DNA of 64,000 nucleotides from assembly GCA_015499995.1 (NCBI GenBank), contig JADNRV010000039.1, positions 248,001 to 312,000 of the forward strand. The letters are read 5' to 3'. Shown here one piece after another: positions 43,750 through 56,804 of the stretch. Both the position numbers and the translations under genes were made by a program. The notes under the pieces were generated by a model, which was not told the DNA's origin, did no database searches, and saw only the letters and a list, made by a program, of their open reading frames with translations. Numbering within the stretch: the stretch's first letter is position 1; the number at the start of each line of letters is the position of its first letter. The DNA comes from Flammula alnicola (taxonomy: Eukaryota; Basidiomycota; Agaricomycetes; Agaricales; Strophariaceae).

Positions 43750-45379
43750 GCGCAATCCCACAGTTGGAGTCCAGCTGCAAGCACAAGAACACGTCTTCAT
43801 GATAGCACGCACGCGAATTAGCAACTGAACGAGATCTCAAAGGCAGAAAGACCTACCGCTCATTTATTCTGCTACACGTGTTGTTCTCGGTTCGGTCTTC
43901 ACGCAGAAGTTGCTGCGATCAAGAGCTCCCACATATTCCATCCATCTCAAGTTATGTGCAAAAGAGAGTGCGTGCCCTCCTTGCTGTCACGCATCGCCCA
44001 TAGAACACGAGCGAAGCACCAAAAGTAGACGAGAGAAGAGGGGACAGAAAGAAAACAAAACATACACCTGACGATAAAGGGAGAGTGGATCCGTTTCAAC
44101 CTTAACCCCACTCATCTTCCCACATGGCATCTTTGTCAACAAACAAACCGCAAGGATTCCGCGCGCTGATGCTGAATCGCTTTCTGAAGTTTGTTTCTCT
44201 CTAGCCTGGTTTTTTAACTACTCCTTGCTTATATCTCAACGTTTAAAATCGCCTGGTGCTCTTATCTCCGAAGTTGTTCCTTCATCTGCGACAGATATGC
44301 TTGCCTCGAAACAGGGTTTAACATAATCGTGAACACCCCAAGGCCTTGTTACTATGTGCCATGTAAAGGTGAGTCTCCGTTCCTGTTCCTGTCTATAATT
44401 TCCCTGATGTTTCCGTCAGACCGAATAGTACTGATGATACAATATCGACGTTCTCTTTCAAATTTCGGATATCATTCATCCAACTTCTGGATGCTCTCCA
44501 GGAAAACCCTCCATCACTTGAGGGGTACCGTCACTTAATCGGGGTTTCTAATAAAAATCATAGCTGAGACAACCAAGGTTTGGTTTCGTTCACCACCGAC
44601 TGGTACCTGTGCCCCAGCAAAGCGAGAGCCGAGGAATTCGTCATGCTTTGATACTCGGAACTCCAATTCGAAGAAATTTTGCGAGTAGATAATGTCGGTG
44701 AGATATTCTACCAAACTCCACCCTATCTATACATCGCGACTTATCTTCAACATCGACTTCGAAATCAGAGCCTTCCGAGTCCTCTCATTATATTTCAGTA
44801 GTCATTTGACACACCGCATGTCTGTTTATCACCCTTAGACCTTCGTCCGTGCACTTTCTCGATTCCCAGAACATCGAGCTCAAAGGCAAGAGCGTCTCTA
44901 TTACCCTGCTCTCGGTATGAATTGACAACTTCGTCTTCTCCTGGTAGGCTAACACCACGTTATGGTCTCAAAGTGCAAGCTCAGGCAATCAGTCATCACA
45001 ACGGAATTCACACGATATCGTATGTGCGTTGTGGCTCCCGAAGGTAACCTCCGTAAAATGCGGACAGATCGTGCCCATAAGGGAGTGAAGAAGTCGCAGC
45101 CTATTTGTGCAGGCCCGGGGGAGGCGATTTCAAGTGAGCATGGTCTAGTCCATTTTTTTTCCGTTCTGACCATACATATCCCCCGTTATTCTTACACCCC
45201 CCTCTCTCAACTTTTCGTGTCCATCGTCCGCTTGGGTTTCTCAAACTTATACGAAATCTTCCTGGACCACCTTATCCTAAGAATTTAAATCACGCCCCGC
45301 ATCTGCCAAATCCCCATTTGTCGGGAGAAAGTCATCAAGGCACCCTACACCACTTACGTGTGCGTCGCGGGATATATGC
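43750..45379. other. Intergenic, no supported gene
   Basis: Short plus-strand frames at 44329, 44962 and elsewhere do not form a splice chain or show a domain. The last 200 bp before 45380 are probably the leader of the D-lactate dehydrogenase gene. A mitochondrial presequence exon could lie here but was not identified. Confidence 0.35.
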
Positions 45380-47662
45380 ATGAGCCCTACCTTAGCATCG
45401 TTGGTCGTTGGCGCGTCCATCGCGAGTGGTGCACTCGGATATCTCATCGCTCAACAACGACATACTGCGCGAACACAAGATGTGCCCGACTGCCCCAAAT
45501 GTGGCTCTCCCAATGACTTCCAGCGAGCAATAGCAGAGCTACGACGGACACTGACGCGTCAGGGTTCGGTGTCAACGGATGCTGGTGACCTTGAGGGACA
45601 TGGGTTCTCCGAGAGTGACTATCTCCCAGGTATGCACCCTCTTGGACCCTCTGTAACCACTGACTCATATGAGTCCATCTCAGGGGCTCCGCATAGCATC
45701 GTCGTCTACCCAGAGTCGACGGAGGATGTCGTCAAGATCGTTAAAATAGCGACGAAATACCGTATGCCAGTCATTCCGTATTCAAATATTCAGGTGCGAC
45801 GAATCTGGAAGGCCACTTCCGCGGGGTATGTATAAGATTACCTTGTTTTCACGCTATACTTACCCCGCGACGAGAATAGCATTCCTCGGGAGGTATCTGC
45901 GTCGACCTCAACCACATGGACCAAATATTGGAAATTCACGGTACACCACCCATTTTTCAAGTTTAGATACGCACGATTTGTACTAAGTATATGCACCTGA
46001 TAAAAATAGAGGACGACTCGGACCTAGTGTGCCAGCCGGCGGCGCGGTGGATGGATATCAATGATGTTTTAAAGAAAAAAGGTACGTCCTTATTCGTGCC
46101 TCATGCTGTGAAGAGTGAAACTGATACGCTCTGGTCGGAATAGGCATTCCTTTATTCTTTCCTGTACGAAATATTCCGTCCTGTGGCGATTTCTCCGCTG
46201 GAGCTAGTATCTCCAGATTGATCCAGGTCCGGGTGCGACGATAGGGGGTATGCTGAGTACAGGATGTTCTGGAAGTGAGCCGTTAAACGTTCTGTTCGAT
46301 GTTCTCCCCTAATGTTGTGTTCTTTTCCCTTATTCAGCGAACGCGGTTCGATATGGCACAGCGAAAGGCGAATGGTTTTTGAATGCAGTATATACTTTTG
46401 CATCCCATCATTATTAACGCCATTCTGCTGCCAGACTGTAGTCCTACCTTCCGGAGAAGTCATCAAAAAACGGCGGAGATCGCGCAAATCGGCAGCTGGA
46501 TTTGACGTGACGAAGCTATTCGTTGGGGCTGAAGGTACTTTGGGGATTGTGACGGAAGGTACAGCCCCCTCATTGTACTACCCTCAGAAGTGTAGTTCGA
46601 ATTCGACGCTTTGGTGACCTTTGCTTACAGTTACCATCCGTCTGGCACCCGTGCTGCCTACGACGGTCGCAGTCGTGCATTTTCCTGACATGCGCTCAGC
46701 TACTGCTGCATCGATAGAGGTCATTAATCAAGGGGTTGGCATTCGTACGTTCTTTTCGCTGTCTTTTCTTCTTTATTTCAATTCGTTAGAATGTGTTGAA
46801 CTCTTGGACGCGCTATCGATGAAAGCTACCAACAACTGCGGGATATCCTCACGCAAATGGCTCGAAAAGGACAGCCTATTCTCTAAATTCGAGGGACCAT
46901 CACAAGCATCACTGAAAGAAACGGCCTCCATCGTCCAGTGAATCGTCGCAAAGCACGGTGGGACAGGGTTCTCACTTGCCAAGAACGAGAAAGAAGCAGA
47001 AGATATCTGGCAAGACAGGAAGAACCTGTATTATTCAGGGCTTTCTTTAGTTGAGGGCGGCCGTGGGATGACGACAGACGTCTGGTATGTGATAAGTCCC
47101 GATTTTCGACCGAAATGTATTCTAAAAATGCCTCCAGCGTGCCGGTGTCAAAATTCCTCGAACTAATATACGAAACGAAGAAGGACCTCGACCAGGTCGG
47201 CCTGGTGTCTACGATAGTAGGGCATGTTGGAGATGGCAACTTTCACACCCTGCCCTTATTCAAAATGGACGAGGAGCTCGAGATCGCACGTAAGGCCGCG
47301 AGCAGGATAGTACACCGTGTGATTGCTCTGGATGGGACTTGTGAGGCATTTTCTTTTTTGCGTCATATATCTTTACTGACTTTAGTGTTGATGGATCGAC
47401 AGGTACGGGCGAGCACGGGGTGGGACTAGGCAAGAAACAGTATTTGACGGAAGAGCTTGGGCAAGGGACGGTGGATCTTATGAAAACCGTCAAGCGATCC
47501 ATCGACCCTCTAGGTCTATTCAACCCTGGAAAGGTCAGCCACCTACCATCCTCCTTTTCACTCCTTTTCTCATATGTGCATGTATTCATTCGTGATTCTT
47601 TCTAGCTATACCCTGACCCGCCACCATCCAAATTTCCAGGAAGATCTACTACGGGCTCCTAA
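45380..47662 (+). pseudogene. DLD1: D-lactate dehydrogenase (cytochrome), frame broken in the FAD motif
   Basis: About ten exons encode a membrane-anchored N terminus (LASLVVGASIASGALGYLI), GAPHSIVVYPESTEDVVKIV, MDQILEIH, GIPLFFP and [57 protein letters not shown] and TGEHGVGLGKK, the full FAD_binding_4/FAD-oxidase pattern of mitochondrial Dld1. It oxidises D-lactate to pyruvate, passing electrons to cytochrome c. Two lesions appear. After PVIPYS, eight extra bases (about 45784-45791) shift the frame exactly in the PYSG-T-LEGH motif; removing them restores SGATNLEGHFRG. An in-frame TGA lies at 46938-46940 (SIVQ stop IVAKHGG). The first intron (45630-45683) is 54 nt and stop-free, so its retention would not break the frame. 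Confidence 0.7.
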
Positions 47663-47816
47663 TGACAACTCAGAAATGCACATTTACGAGCACAATTGCT
47701 TATTATGCTAGCTTATGACAGTTACAAGCGCAGCCACGTTGGGTTTGAGGCTATCTCTTTCATGAATCATGTAGAGTACACAATGACACCGGAATGCAAT
47801 TCAATGTATATTTAAA

Positions 47817-49990
47817 TCAAAACTGGTTAGGGAGGCCTTGGTCAGCGACTGGTGGCGGAGCGCCGCTTCCAACCATAACCTGCGCGCCGGCTCTAGTAAC
47901 ATCGTCGATAGTCACGAAAATATGGGCTGGACAATGAAAACCATTAAGAAAACCAAATCCGAGAACGGACGGGACATGAACTCACCAGGGCCCGGTGGGT
48001 ACACTCTGTTATTCGGAGGGCTCAAAATGGACAGAGTTTTACGATCTGGGGATAGATGAGCATCCATGAAGACCAGTCTCGAACTCGAATGGAAGGCGTG
48101 AGAGGAGAAGCCTAGGTCCATAAGAGCGACTGGAAGACGGCGAGAAAATGGACATTAGCATGATTAAGGCGCGAGACGTGTGAACCAAGTTTGAAAAAAA
48201 AAACACCTTCTATAGAATTTGCTTTCAGGTTCTTCGGGATGGAAACGTTGATCGTGAAGCGCTTATTGAACCGGATCTTGGCCGGCACGTTGGACATGAC
48301 GGAGCGCTGCAGGGACATAAATGGGGGTTGAGGTATTCAACGCCGAAATTCGCTGTAGCATTGAGGTGTTAGAGGAAAGTTGTGGTGCTGGGTTGGGGCG
48401 AAAATACACGTACGTGTGGAATTCGCCAGTTCCGTTTACAACTTGGCCGTTCAAGGGATTGGAGCCGGCAATGAGAATGTTTCTAATTATACACGAGAGG
48501 CATTAGTTGTACCTCTGTGATGCTGGCATAGAAAACGACCTTACCCTTGGGGCATCAAACTCGCAACAGAGTGGTATACACGAGGAATATTAGTCGTAGG
48601 CATGACCTTGTTGCTTATCCTCTGGCTAAGGGGAAGCTCTGGGGTATAAAGAGACGGCGTGAACCTGCAAGGAGTAAGGTAGTAAGCATATAAGAACATG
48701 AAATATCGCGCGAATGGGACGTACGCTGGATGGTCGGCATTCGACTGGAACCCAACGGGGTCTGGAACGGTGTCGAATGCAGCATAGCCAGTCTGGGCGC
48801 CGTCGACGGTGAGGACTTGGCCGTTGGGAAGGAGCAGCAGCTCGGGCATAATGCGCGCTTCTAACATCTTCTCGACTTGCCATCCCTTCTTGATACCTTC
48901 AGGCGTAATGGTTAAACGACTACAATGGTCAGAAGCAGGATCCTGCGAAGACAGGTTCGCGGGTTGGATTAGGTCGCTAGCGGTGGTTCCACCGCAGACG
49001 AGGACCTCTGGGGTGTAGAGTGGTGGCGAGAGAGGGAGGAGGGTCGCGGAGCCGTCGAACGGGTTCGTGACGCGTACGCCGTTCGGGATGTCTGGGAGGA
49101 TGGTCTTAGTATTCTTCTCTAGGTCGTAAATGATCGTTTGATTGTTTGCTACCATCAGGACTCTGCCATCTGGAAGACCGAAAACGCTGAGAAATAAATA
49201 TTTGTGAGTGTCGCGGAAAATTGTATAGATTATTTATATGCCGAGTTACCGAGGGAAAAGATTGGCTGGAAGACTCCTCGCTAGGAATTCGGATGGACGA
49301 GGAACACCGCCGTCCTTTGGAGGGAAGAATTCAAAATTATTGACTGGATCGGTGTTGTTGTAGAACGGTGTTCGCTCGTGAATTCCACCGACAATCATCT
49401 AAAAACCTCAAATAAAAAGGAATGAAAATACTATTAGAAGGGAATTTACCAGAATATCCTCAGACTCGAGGGATATTACCGCGTCTCCGCCAGATGCAGA
49501 GTTTCAGGGTCTTCGAAGAGAGTACAATTCAGGCCGGCAGGAGAGTCAGCGCATGGCTCGAAAATACAAATCGCCATCCGTCCGTCTGTAGCAGCCGTGA
49601 TAGCTGGAATATTGCCGCCGACGCTGGCCTAACATCGCAATCGTTAACGTGAAGAAATAAGGGATAGATCGTAGTTCTAGTTACCATTGTTCCATTGCTC
49701 AAAAAGCCGCCCGAAGCACAGAAAGTATCAGAAATGACCCTCAGCGGGCTCGCTGTGTTCGTCTCGAGGTTCCATAGAGCTCCCCGAGCTGACGCATTGT
49801 TGATCACGAGCGGGTCATTCGAGGCGCTGTCGAAGAATATAGCGAGAGTAGGAGAGACGAATCAGACGATCATAGCCTCGAGGGCCAAGATACCAGACGT
49901 GCCATTCTGAACGAAGTTCCATCCTGCGGCGTTAGCTGAGGCTGAGCCCTGGGCTAGCGAGAGCAGTAGGGCATGTGACGATTGTGGCAT
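47817..49990 (-). pseudogene. Glyoxal oxidase (AA5 copper radical oxidase), multiple lesions
   Basis: The exons encode a secreted-type start at 49990, GTSGILALEAM, SPTLAIFFDSASNDP, DTFCASGGFLSNGT (cross-linked Cys), [58 protein letters not shown] (radical-site Tyr and copper ligand His), then RFTINVSIP and a C terminus ending [20 protein letters not shown]. This is the galactose/glyoxal oxidase fold that supplies H2O2 during wood decay. The lesions are: TGA at 49864-49862 inside a nine-base insertion-like repeat; TAA at 49478-49476 where the family has Trp in RWYPSSL; and frame discontinuities near 48340-48310, before PFMSLQRSVMSNVP. It was recently coding but is probably inactive. Confidence 0.7.
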
Positions 49991-52642
49991 TTTCACCTAA
50001 TTACTGGGGCTTGGGTAGATGAATACTGGTGCGTATGGGTGGAATGGTGGAGGGCTTTTATGCGTACCAGTATGTTGTTTCTAATGTGGGTAGATGCCAA
50101 GCCCGGAAACGAACACGAATATGTGACAAACGCGGGATCCGCTATAGAAAAACCACATCGTATGATGCGCCCACCATTCCCAGCGATTCGAGAAAAAAGT
50201 GCCAGGCTTGTAGTTGGAGGGCACATCCAAAGACAACCCAAATCTCAAGGAACGGAAATGTTCTCAAGGCTATTGCAATATATTACCCATGAGATGTGTA
50301 CGCTGAAGAGAATGGGGGTTTTAATTGCGTACCTCCAAGGTTTATGAGTCCACATATACACTGTGAGTTATCCCACCGCTTCGGGCATCCTTCGTTTTTT
50401 GCTAGTTCCCGTTCGTCTGGATTCCACGCAAATCTGCCACAACTTCTGATACTTCTGATGTTTGAACATTTGTACCGGGGTTATGGGGCCATGTCGAAAA
50501 GGCTTCGTGAGTTTCCATATTGACGAAGAAAGGTGGTTTCCAGAATTCGCCTGCCAATATTGGCTGTGCCCAAAAAACGAAGGTTAAGTAATTTACATTC
50601 TCCAGATCGACCCCGCTAAGGAGCCGACAATGAACACAACCCATACAAGCCATCGACTGACCCACGGCCAAACTGACAGCTGCTATCCACCGCCCACCCG
50701 TGCTCGCCCACGTGGCGAGGAAAGCCGGCGACGAGGTTCTGAAGAAACTTCCTTTCGCCAGCTGCTCATTGCAGTGGTGCTCGAGCGTCCGCGTTTGCCA
50801 CGGCAGATCGGCAAAAGGCTGCTGAAGAGCAGACAGTGAGCGGCGCGTTTACGAAGAGCTGCTACTCCAACTTGAACCACTGTCAGCATCGGCGACAGGG
50901 CTCGGCGAGGGTGAAGGTCAGAGGAAGAACCCCAAAGGACGCTCTCAGGATCCGTTCTCCCATCTCCTTGGTCGGAATAGTCGCGTTGTACCTCCATTTT
51001 GTGCCACGCGACGCGCGTGTTGAGGACGGGTGTTGAGGACAGGTGGTGTTCACGATGGTAAATGCACTGCCCGAGAGCCAGCGGTGTGGTTGGATCTACG
51101 CGAGGCGATAACAGTGACCACGAAGGGGGAACCGCAGAAGGGAGAGAGCAAGGCAGGTAGTCTTGAAGGAGGAGGAATGGGACGCGAGAGGGAGAAGCTT
51201 GAAAGCTGCTGCCAATGATGGACCTACACGGAGGCAGGAAACTATTAGAAAAAATCGAAGCAACCTCGTCGGGACGAACTCACCAAAGGAGTAGATCTAA
51301 ATTATTCGACGTTCGAAGGTTACATTAATACTAGGATTATGCAAAATCAGCCCATTCCTGCGTGGCAGGGAAAAGATCACGAATACGGGCGTCGAGACTC
51401 GAAAGAACACTGAAAAACAGGTGAGTTCATGACATCCATACCACCACCACAAACAGAATGAACCCACTACTGGCTGCATCGAAGCCAGTTATACAATGCA
51501 TTCGAGGACAGGAAAGAGTGAGCGCGATTGAAGGGTACCTGAGGAGGAGAAAAGAGTGGGTTGAGAGGAAAAAGCAAGGAAAAGCGTGTGCCGTCGTGGT
51601 GAAAATGACTGCGTCCAAGTCGGGCCGCCACTAAGTACTAAACAACGATCACACGGCGACTGTCATGTCGGGCCGTCGGTTGTCCTGTTAAGTTGAACTT
51701 CTTGCCATACCTCATGCCTCTCTCTATGCGCTTTCACATTATTTCCCCTCAAATATCCCCCACAGTATACTATTAACTTATACTAGTCTTATAGGGCTGA
51801 CATAGAAGACCTGCGAGGGGGCCGTCTCTCATCAATGGAGTCGTTGGTGGGCTTGCGACGTTGACGAGCGTCGCAGGAGTACGAACGACCGCCCGTTTGA
51901 TTCTTGGGTAGCGGAGATAGCGCTGACGGGCATACATCTCAACTATCCAGGCTTGGGGAGGCTAATCTATGTGGCAGCATCGACAACATTGTTATTACTT
52001 CGGTTGGATCCTTGACCAGGTTCGTTTTTCCTTGTTTCTTTCTTCAAGTTTCTTGACTGACAGATGTCCTTTATATTAGTTAACTTCGCACCAGCAACCA
52101 GTGCATTCCATTAATTAGGGCTCCTCGCGGCTCGAGTGGCACTAAGCCGCGCCAACGACAACCGCAACAATTGTTTGTCATTTGGATTCGCTTCTCCATA
52201 GGGTGCCCGGTGTACTATGTCTGTAGTATGTAGTTATGATGAAATAAGAAATCGGGTTTTCCCTGCCTACCATCGTATTCTTGAAAGGACATGAGCAGGC
52301 GCTTACATTACCTGGTCATATAGCATTGAAATCTCTCAAAACAAATACCAAGTAAATATAATGCATTGGAATCGCGTGTCAGGCTTATAACAATGGCCCA
52401 TTGCTATCAAGATGGTAGCAAAATGGCGGCAATGATATGAAGCAACCTGCCGGTGGATTATCAATGCAACGGGAGCTGCCATATTATGCGAAATTGCATC
52501 GATGGCAGGACATTGTAGCACAGGTACTACCATCATAAGGCATTGTCTAAATTCCCGAATTTACTGATGACTCGTCAGTCTTCGACCAAGAATGTGATAT
52601 CAATTTATCTCTTACTTTTTACTATTCCCTGAACTTATTTTG
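49991..52642. other. Long intergenic region, no supported gene
   Basis: About 2.6 kb without a recognisable protein. Frames at 49982-50523 and 50630-51218 on both strands are unconvincing: no splice chain and no domain. The stretch 51640-52560 is AT-rich. It may contain eroded repeats, but no terminal structures were found. Confidence 0.4.
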
Positions 52643-52980
52643 AACAGAAGGAACGACATAGTGGCCGCGATAGTACAGTCGATGAGAACCGTAGACCCGA
52701 ATCCGATGAAGATCATATTCTAGATGACGCAAGCGACAAAAGTCAATTCAGATGGCAGTTATGTACGACTTTATCTGACCTGAAATGAAACGGAGAAGCC
52801 GTAGAATCTTTTAACTTGCTCTCTAGAACGTCGGCGAGCACTCCATACGCGCAATTGAACACGAGATCCGAGCCTTACAGGTAGGTCAAGAAGACTTTAT
52901 CCGGTCACAACCTCGCAGCGTCGAGGAAACGGAATATCTTGGTCATATCTCACCACTAGCAACGCCTAGAATTCCAGTAA
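52643..52980 (+). other. Exon-like coding patch, unidentified
   Basis: After an acceptor-like site at about 52648 the frame reads KERHSGRDSTVDENRRPESD, then DHILDDASDKSQFRWQL up to a GTACGA donor. After CTCTCTAG at about 52828 it reads NVGEHSIRAIEHEIRALQ and QEDFIRSQPRSVEETEYLGH. The charged, helical composition and splice-like borders suggest two exons of a gene or gene remnant. No start, no end and no family were recognised. Confidence 0.25.
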
Positions 52981-53256
52981 GCCAGTTGATTGATCGGAAA
53001 ATTGGAAAGGCAGACAATTGATATGAGCTGCATAGAGAAAAACGAGAACCGAAAGAAACTAAAATTGGCCTCAGTATGGGAAGTTCCGCGGGTAGGACCG
53101 TACTTACCTGAATGACCTTCGACACTACTCGATGTTTTCTTGCAACTATACCAGACGTGAGGGCTAGCGACGTACAAGGAAATGTGAACCTTACAATGCC
53201 AGATAACGAGCAGGTAATAGCTAGGACATTGAATAAAGTCGCTTGACTCTGAGAGT

Positions 53257-53454
53257 CTACTTAGCTCTACTAGGAGCGTCGAAGATGTCGAAGATGGGCT
53301 GGAGGGTAATTTCTTCGGGTTGGTCTCCCGCCAGGCTCGCTGACGAGAGGGCCGTTGCCTGATTAACAGAGGAAGAGTGAACGAGTCTGCCTCCCTGTAC
53401 CCCACGGCAGGCAGAAGACAGAGCTCTAGTACGTTTCGCGGTCAAAGTCGACAT
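53257..53454 (-). other. Possible N-terminal exon of a mitochondrial protein
   Basis: From ATG at 53454 the minus strand encodes MSTLTAKRTRALSSACRGVQ, Ser/Arg-rich and resembling a mitochondrial presequence, then EITLQPIFDIFDAPSR before a stop at 53257. No downstream exon could be joined with confidence. It may be a short gene, the first exon of an eroded gene, or chance. Confidence 0.25.
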
Positions 53455-54046
53455 ATCGATGCTAGTTGGAAAAATGAAGGTTCAGAGTAGGTAGCTTGGA
53501 TGGTCATTGGTGGCTTTATATGTAGCCTATCTCTAGCCATTCTGGGGCAATTTCATGCAACCGCAGTTGCGCTTCGAGGTGCTAGTACCACATGGGTGGG
53601 CTTACGACCAAAGGTGGAAAGGTGTACACAGAGAAATGTCTGTAACGGGTACTGACATTGCATCAGATCACCAGCAGCGCAGTTGTTGTGAGAGCATTGT
53701 GATTTTGGCAGCTGCCCTGCCCTCGTCCATTCTCCTACACATATTCTGTCTCATTTACTTCGGATATATGCCTCATAATAAACCTATACCATGCATCTCA
53801 CTATACCTACCAGCACAATTTGTTTTGCGTGTACATTAATGTCTGTACTTGTTTTTCTGTCGTCTCAATTCCCCACCTATCGTTGTTACTGTGTACTACT
53901 GCTTTCAAAAATGGACACTATATTCGTTCAATCTGCATCAACTATCCGTCTGATATTGGCTCCCAAAATATTATTGTTACAAGATCTGAAATCCTCCTTG
54001 GCTCATTCTAATTCATGTCGTTTGGATATCCATTGCAAGCAGTATA

Positions 54047-56804
54047 TCAGTGATCTCTCCAGTAGTTGGGTCCATAGTCCAAAGTCAGCTCCGTGTTCGG
54101 TCTGATATCTGTCACTTCACGATTTCGAATGGGGGCAGGAAAGGAATTACATTCCAAAATTTCAGTTTGTATAACTTCCAAACGAGTCATTGAGCGCTAA
54201 GTGGTACTTACGTGCGCATATGACGATCCGGTGGACACCGTTCACGTGCAGAGCTACATATGATCATGCCATCCAATTATCCTGTAGTAAGTCAAGGTCT
54301 AAAGTGAGGCAGAAGTGCTTGGTACTTACGCGATGCTTTGCAGTTGGGCTCTGTAGAGTGATTCAGGTACCGCATCTCATTCCCTATGTCCCACGAATCC
54401 AGGAGGACACCCGGCGCATTTGCTTTTATGTTATCCTTTGTAAGGTCAAAGGTATAGTTGAGGCCAGTGTGTTTTTGCATCCTGAAAGCGATGAGCATTT
54501 CCGAATCAGATCCGCCACAATGAGAGCAGACGCTCACGGTCCTAGATAGCTTTCAATGTTGTCTGCGGTCATCTCTCCAGTATATTCTGTCGAGAAAGTG
54601 AGTGATTGATGAGGGGTGATAGTGAAGCAGTTAGGATGTGACTGACCTCCGATATAAGATCCTTTGCGAATATCACTAGTAGCGAAGGCGCCTAATCCAA
54701 AGGGACTTTCTTGGATACGAATTTTCTAGATAAATAACAAACATGTTGGTACGGTGAGCGGAGGAAATGTTTAAAGGTATACCACGAAGCGGCCCTTCTG
54801 TAGATCCGTATTTTGACATTTCGCCTCATGGGCGCCTAAGACTTGCAACTTAATACATAAAGAATATCGCTGAAAACCAATGGGAAACTTGCTTCTGATT
54901 ACCGGAGTGGGTGTATTAGAACGGAAGCTAGAACATGAACGTGAAGCATTAATACTTACCGGGCATCGCATCCTCTACACAGCTCCGGATCGCACTCCCG
55001 GTTAAGTCTCCTGCACTCGCAGCTCCTCGGATCGACACAGCACGGCGTGGATTTGTTGCCACGGTGGCCGCATTTGCAGCCCTTATACCTGATCTCACCT
55101 AGTAGTAGATTCATAGTTGTGGCATCTTGCTTTTTTGACATTTCGACAGAAAACACTTACATTTCTTCGAACATCGGCAGCTGCGCTGACACCGCTGTCT
55201 GTTGTGATAGCAAGGACAGTCGGAGAACTGGTTGCACGCGCCGAGGTGATAGCAGGGGTCCACTCTAATCCGTTGATAAACGGTGTGAATCGTAACAATG
55301 GTCGGATAGAGAGAAACTTACGCGGTGATCAGTACGTCTTCTGTGTCTTCCACTAAATAACAGAAGGTTTGTGAGAAATTGTTTTATATGGTAAATTAGT
55401 GACTGACAGAATAGGATTTTTTTCAATGACACACGGCTGTCCTCGCGATCGCCAGTGGCTATGTCTTCGTCTTTGAAGAAATTTAAGCGTTCTATATACA
55501 TCTTCATGGTTAAGTTGAGATAAAATTTATTACGAGTATAGTGGAGATTAATACCTCTACGCATGACTTTCTGCAGATAACAGCCAAATCGCAGGGACTG
55601 GCATCTGGAGCGAGCTTCATGACACTTTTGAAAAGAGAACTGTCAGCTTTGTCCCAATGATTATTAGTCTGCCAGCGAAATGTGAGCTCATCCGATGAGA
55701 TACCATACTAAGCGAATTTGTACCGTGTTCATATTATCTGGCTCTATGGATTTGTAACAGTTCTTTTTGCACGGCGTTCCTCCCGCCGATTTTACCATGT
55801 CCGCTGTGAGCGTAGGTTTTGGAGGAAAGACGGGGTTGATGACTTTATGGATGCCGCAGGACGTATGCAGGCAGTTCAGGTTTGGACAGAAGGATGTCAA
55901 ATCCTTGGTGACATTTTCGTAGAGATCGAGATCTGGATCGACCCAGTTGGTGCGGAGATGCTGCAGCTCGTTCGTCTGTGAACCCGGCCACCAGGCGTAA
56001 TCGCTATCAATGGATAAGAGAGATAGAAAGGAATATGCTTTCTGGAGTCCTTACCGTTGGGCAGAATTCCATATCAATCCTTTGCTATTGGTTTCTCGCA
56101 GTCGAAAGGTCAAAATATCGAGATGGTCAATCTCGTCAAAGGAGAAATTATGTTTGAAGTGAAGACGACGAGCGACTTCGATCTGTATCATTTCCACTAA
56201 CAATAAACTTTTTAGATCACGGAGAGAGATATCATAAAGATCCACGGTTTGAATACTGACAATCGGGATCTGGGAAATCGTTCTGCCACATAAAATCTTC
56301 GAAGTGAATGAGGTACCCCTCGAGGTCAAAATCTTGATCGTCAGCGAAAGGAGCGAATCGCGCCCGCACATGCGGTTCCCCGATAACGTTTTTAGATGAT
56401 GGTGTGCAGGCGCTATATCGCGGGTACGGTGACATGGCACCCACAATTAAAGGCTCGCATGAAACTGTTGTTGTATAACGTTTATAGTCGCCAGGTTCAA
56501 TGTCCACAATCGTGAACCGCTCTGAGTCCTCATTTCCTGCTGCAGAAGTGTTTCGATAGTTATCAGTCCGAGGCTCAGGAAGGGGTGATGGTCGAACAAA
56601 AGGTTCTCTAGAGAGCCGAGAGAGGGTCGATAAACAATGTTCTTGTTCCCAGACATAGAATTCTTTCCAGAGATCGCGATATACACGATAAGCTGTTTCG
56701 TTGCGCTCATCGACCTCCTCAAGCCGTTGGAAGTCGTCTTCAAGTTGGTCTTCAGATGGACTTGCAGGAGGCGGCGATCCAAGCGTCTCGTCTTCCGAAT
56801 CCAT
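54047..56804 (-). CDS. EZH2: EZH2/E(z)-type histone H3 lysine-27 methyltransferase
   Basis: The start at 56804 encodes MDSEDETLGSPPPASPSEDQ. Exons 56804-56261, 56196-56055 and 56003 onward encode YSACTPSSKNVIGEPHVRAR, DLEGYLIHFEDFMWQ and DYAWWPGSQTNELQHL. Next come a cysteine-rich region (SFCPNLNCLHTSCGIHKV; CDLAVICRKSC), the CXC domain (VDPCYHLGACNQFSDCPCYH; CECRRLNRECDPELC) and a C-terminal SET domain (SPFGLGAFATSDIRKGSYIG, EYTGEM, GNEMRYLNHSTEPNC with the NHS cofactor motif, and TELTLDYGPNYW). This is the catalytic subunit of Polycomb repressive complex 2, which writes the H3K27me3 silencing mark. Every junction I checked keeps the frame, including the short exon beginning MYIERLNFF. The exact junction after RCSKK in the CXC domain is the least certain. 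The gene appears intact. Confidence 0.85.

Noticed and set aside
44962..45288. 108-codon plus-strand frame before the D-lactate dehydrogenase gene
   Set aside because: No domain, no splice partner, and a composition unlike neighbouring exons; not supported as a gene.
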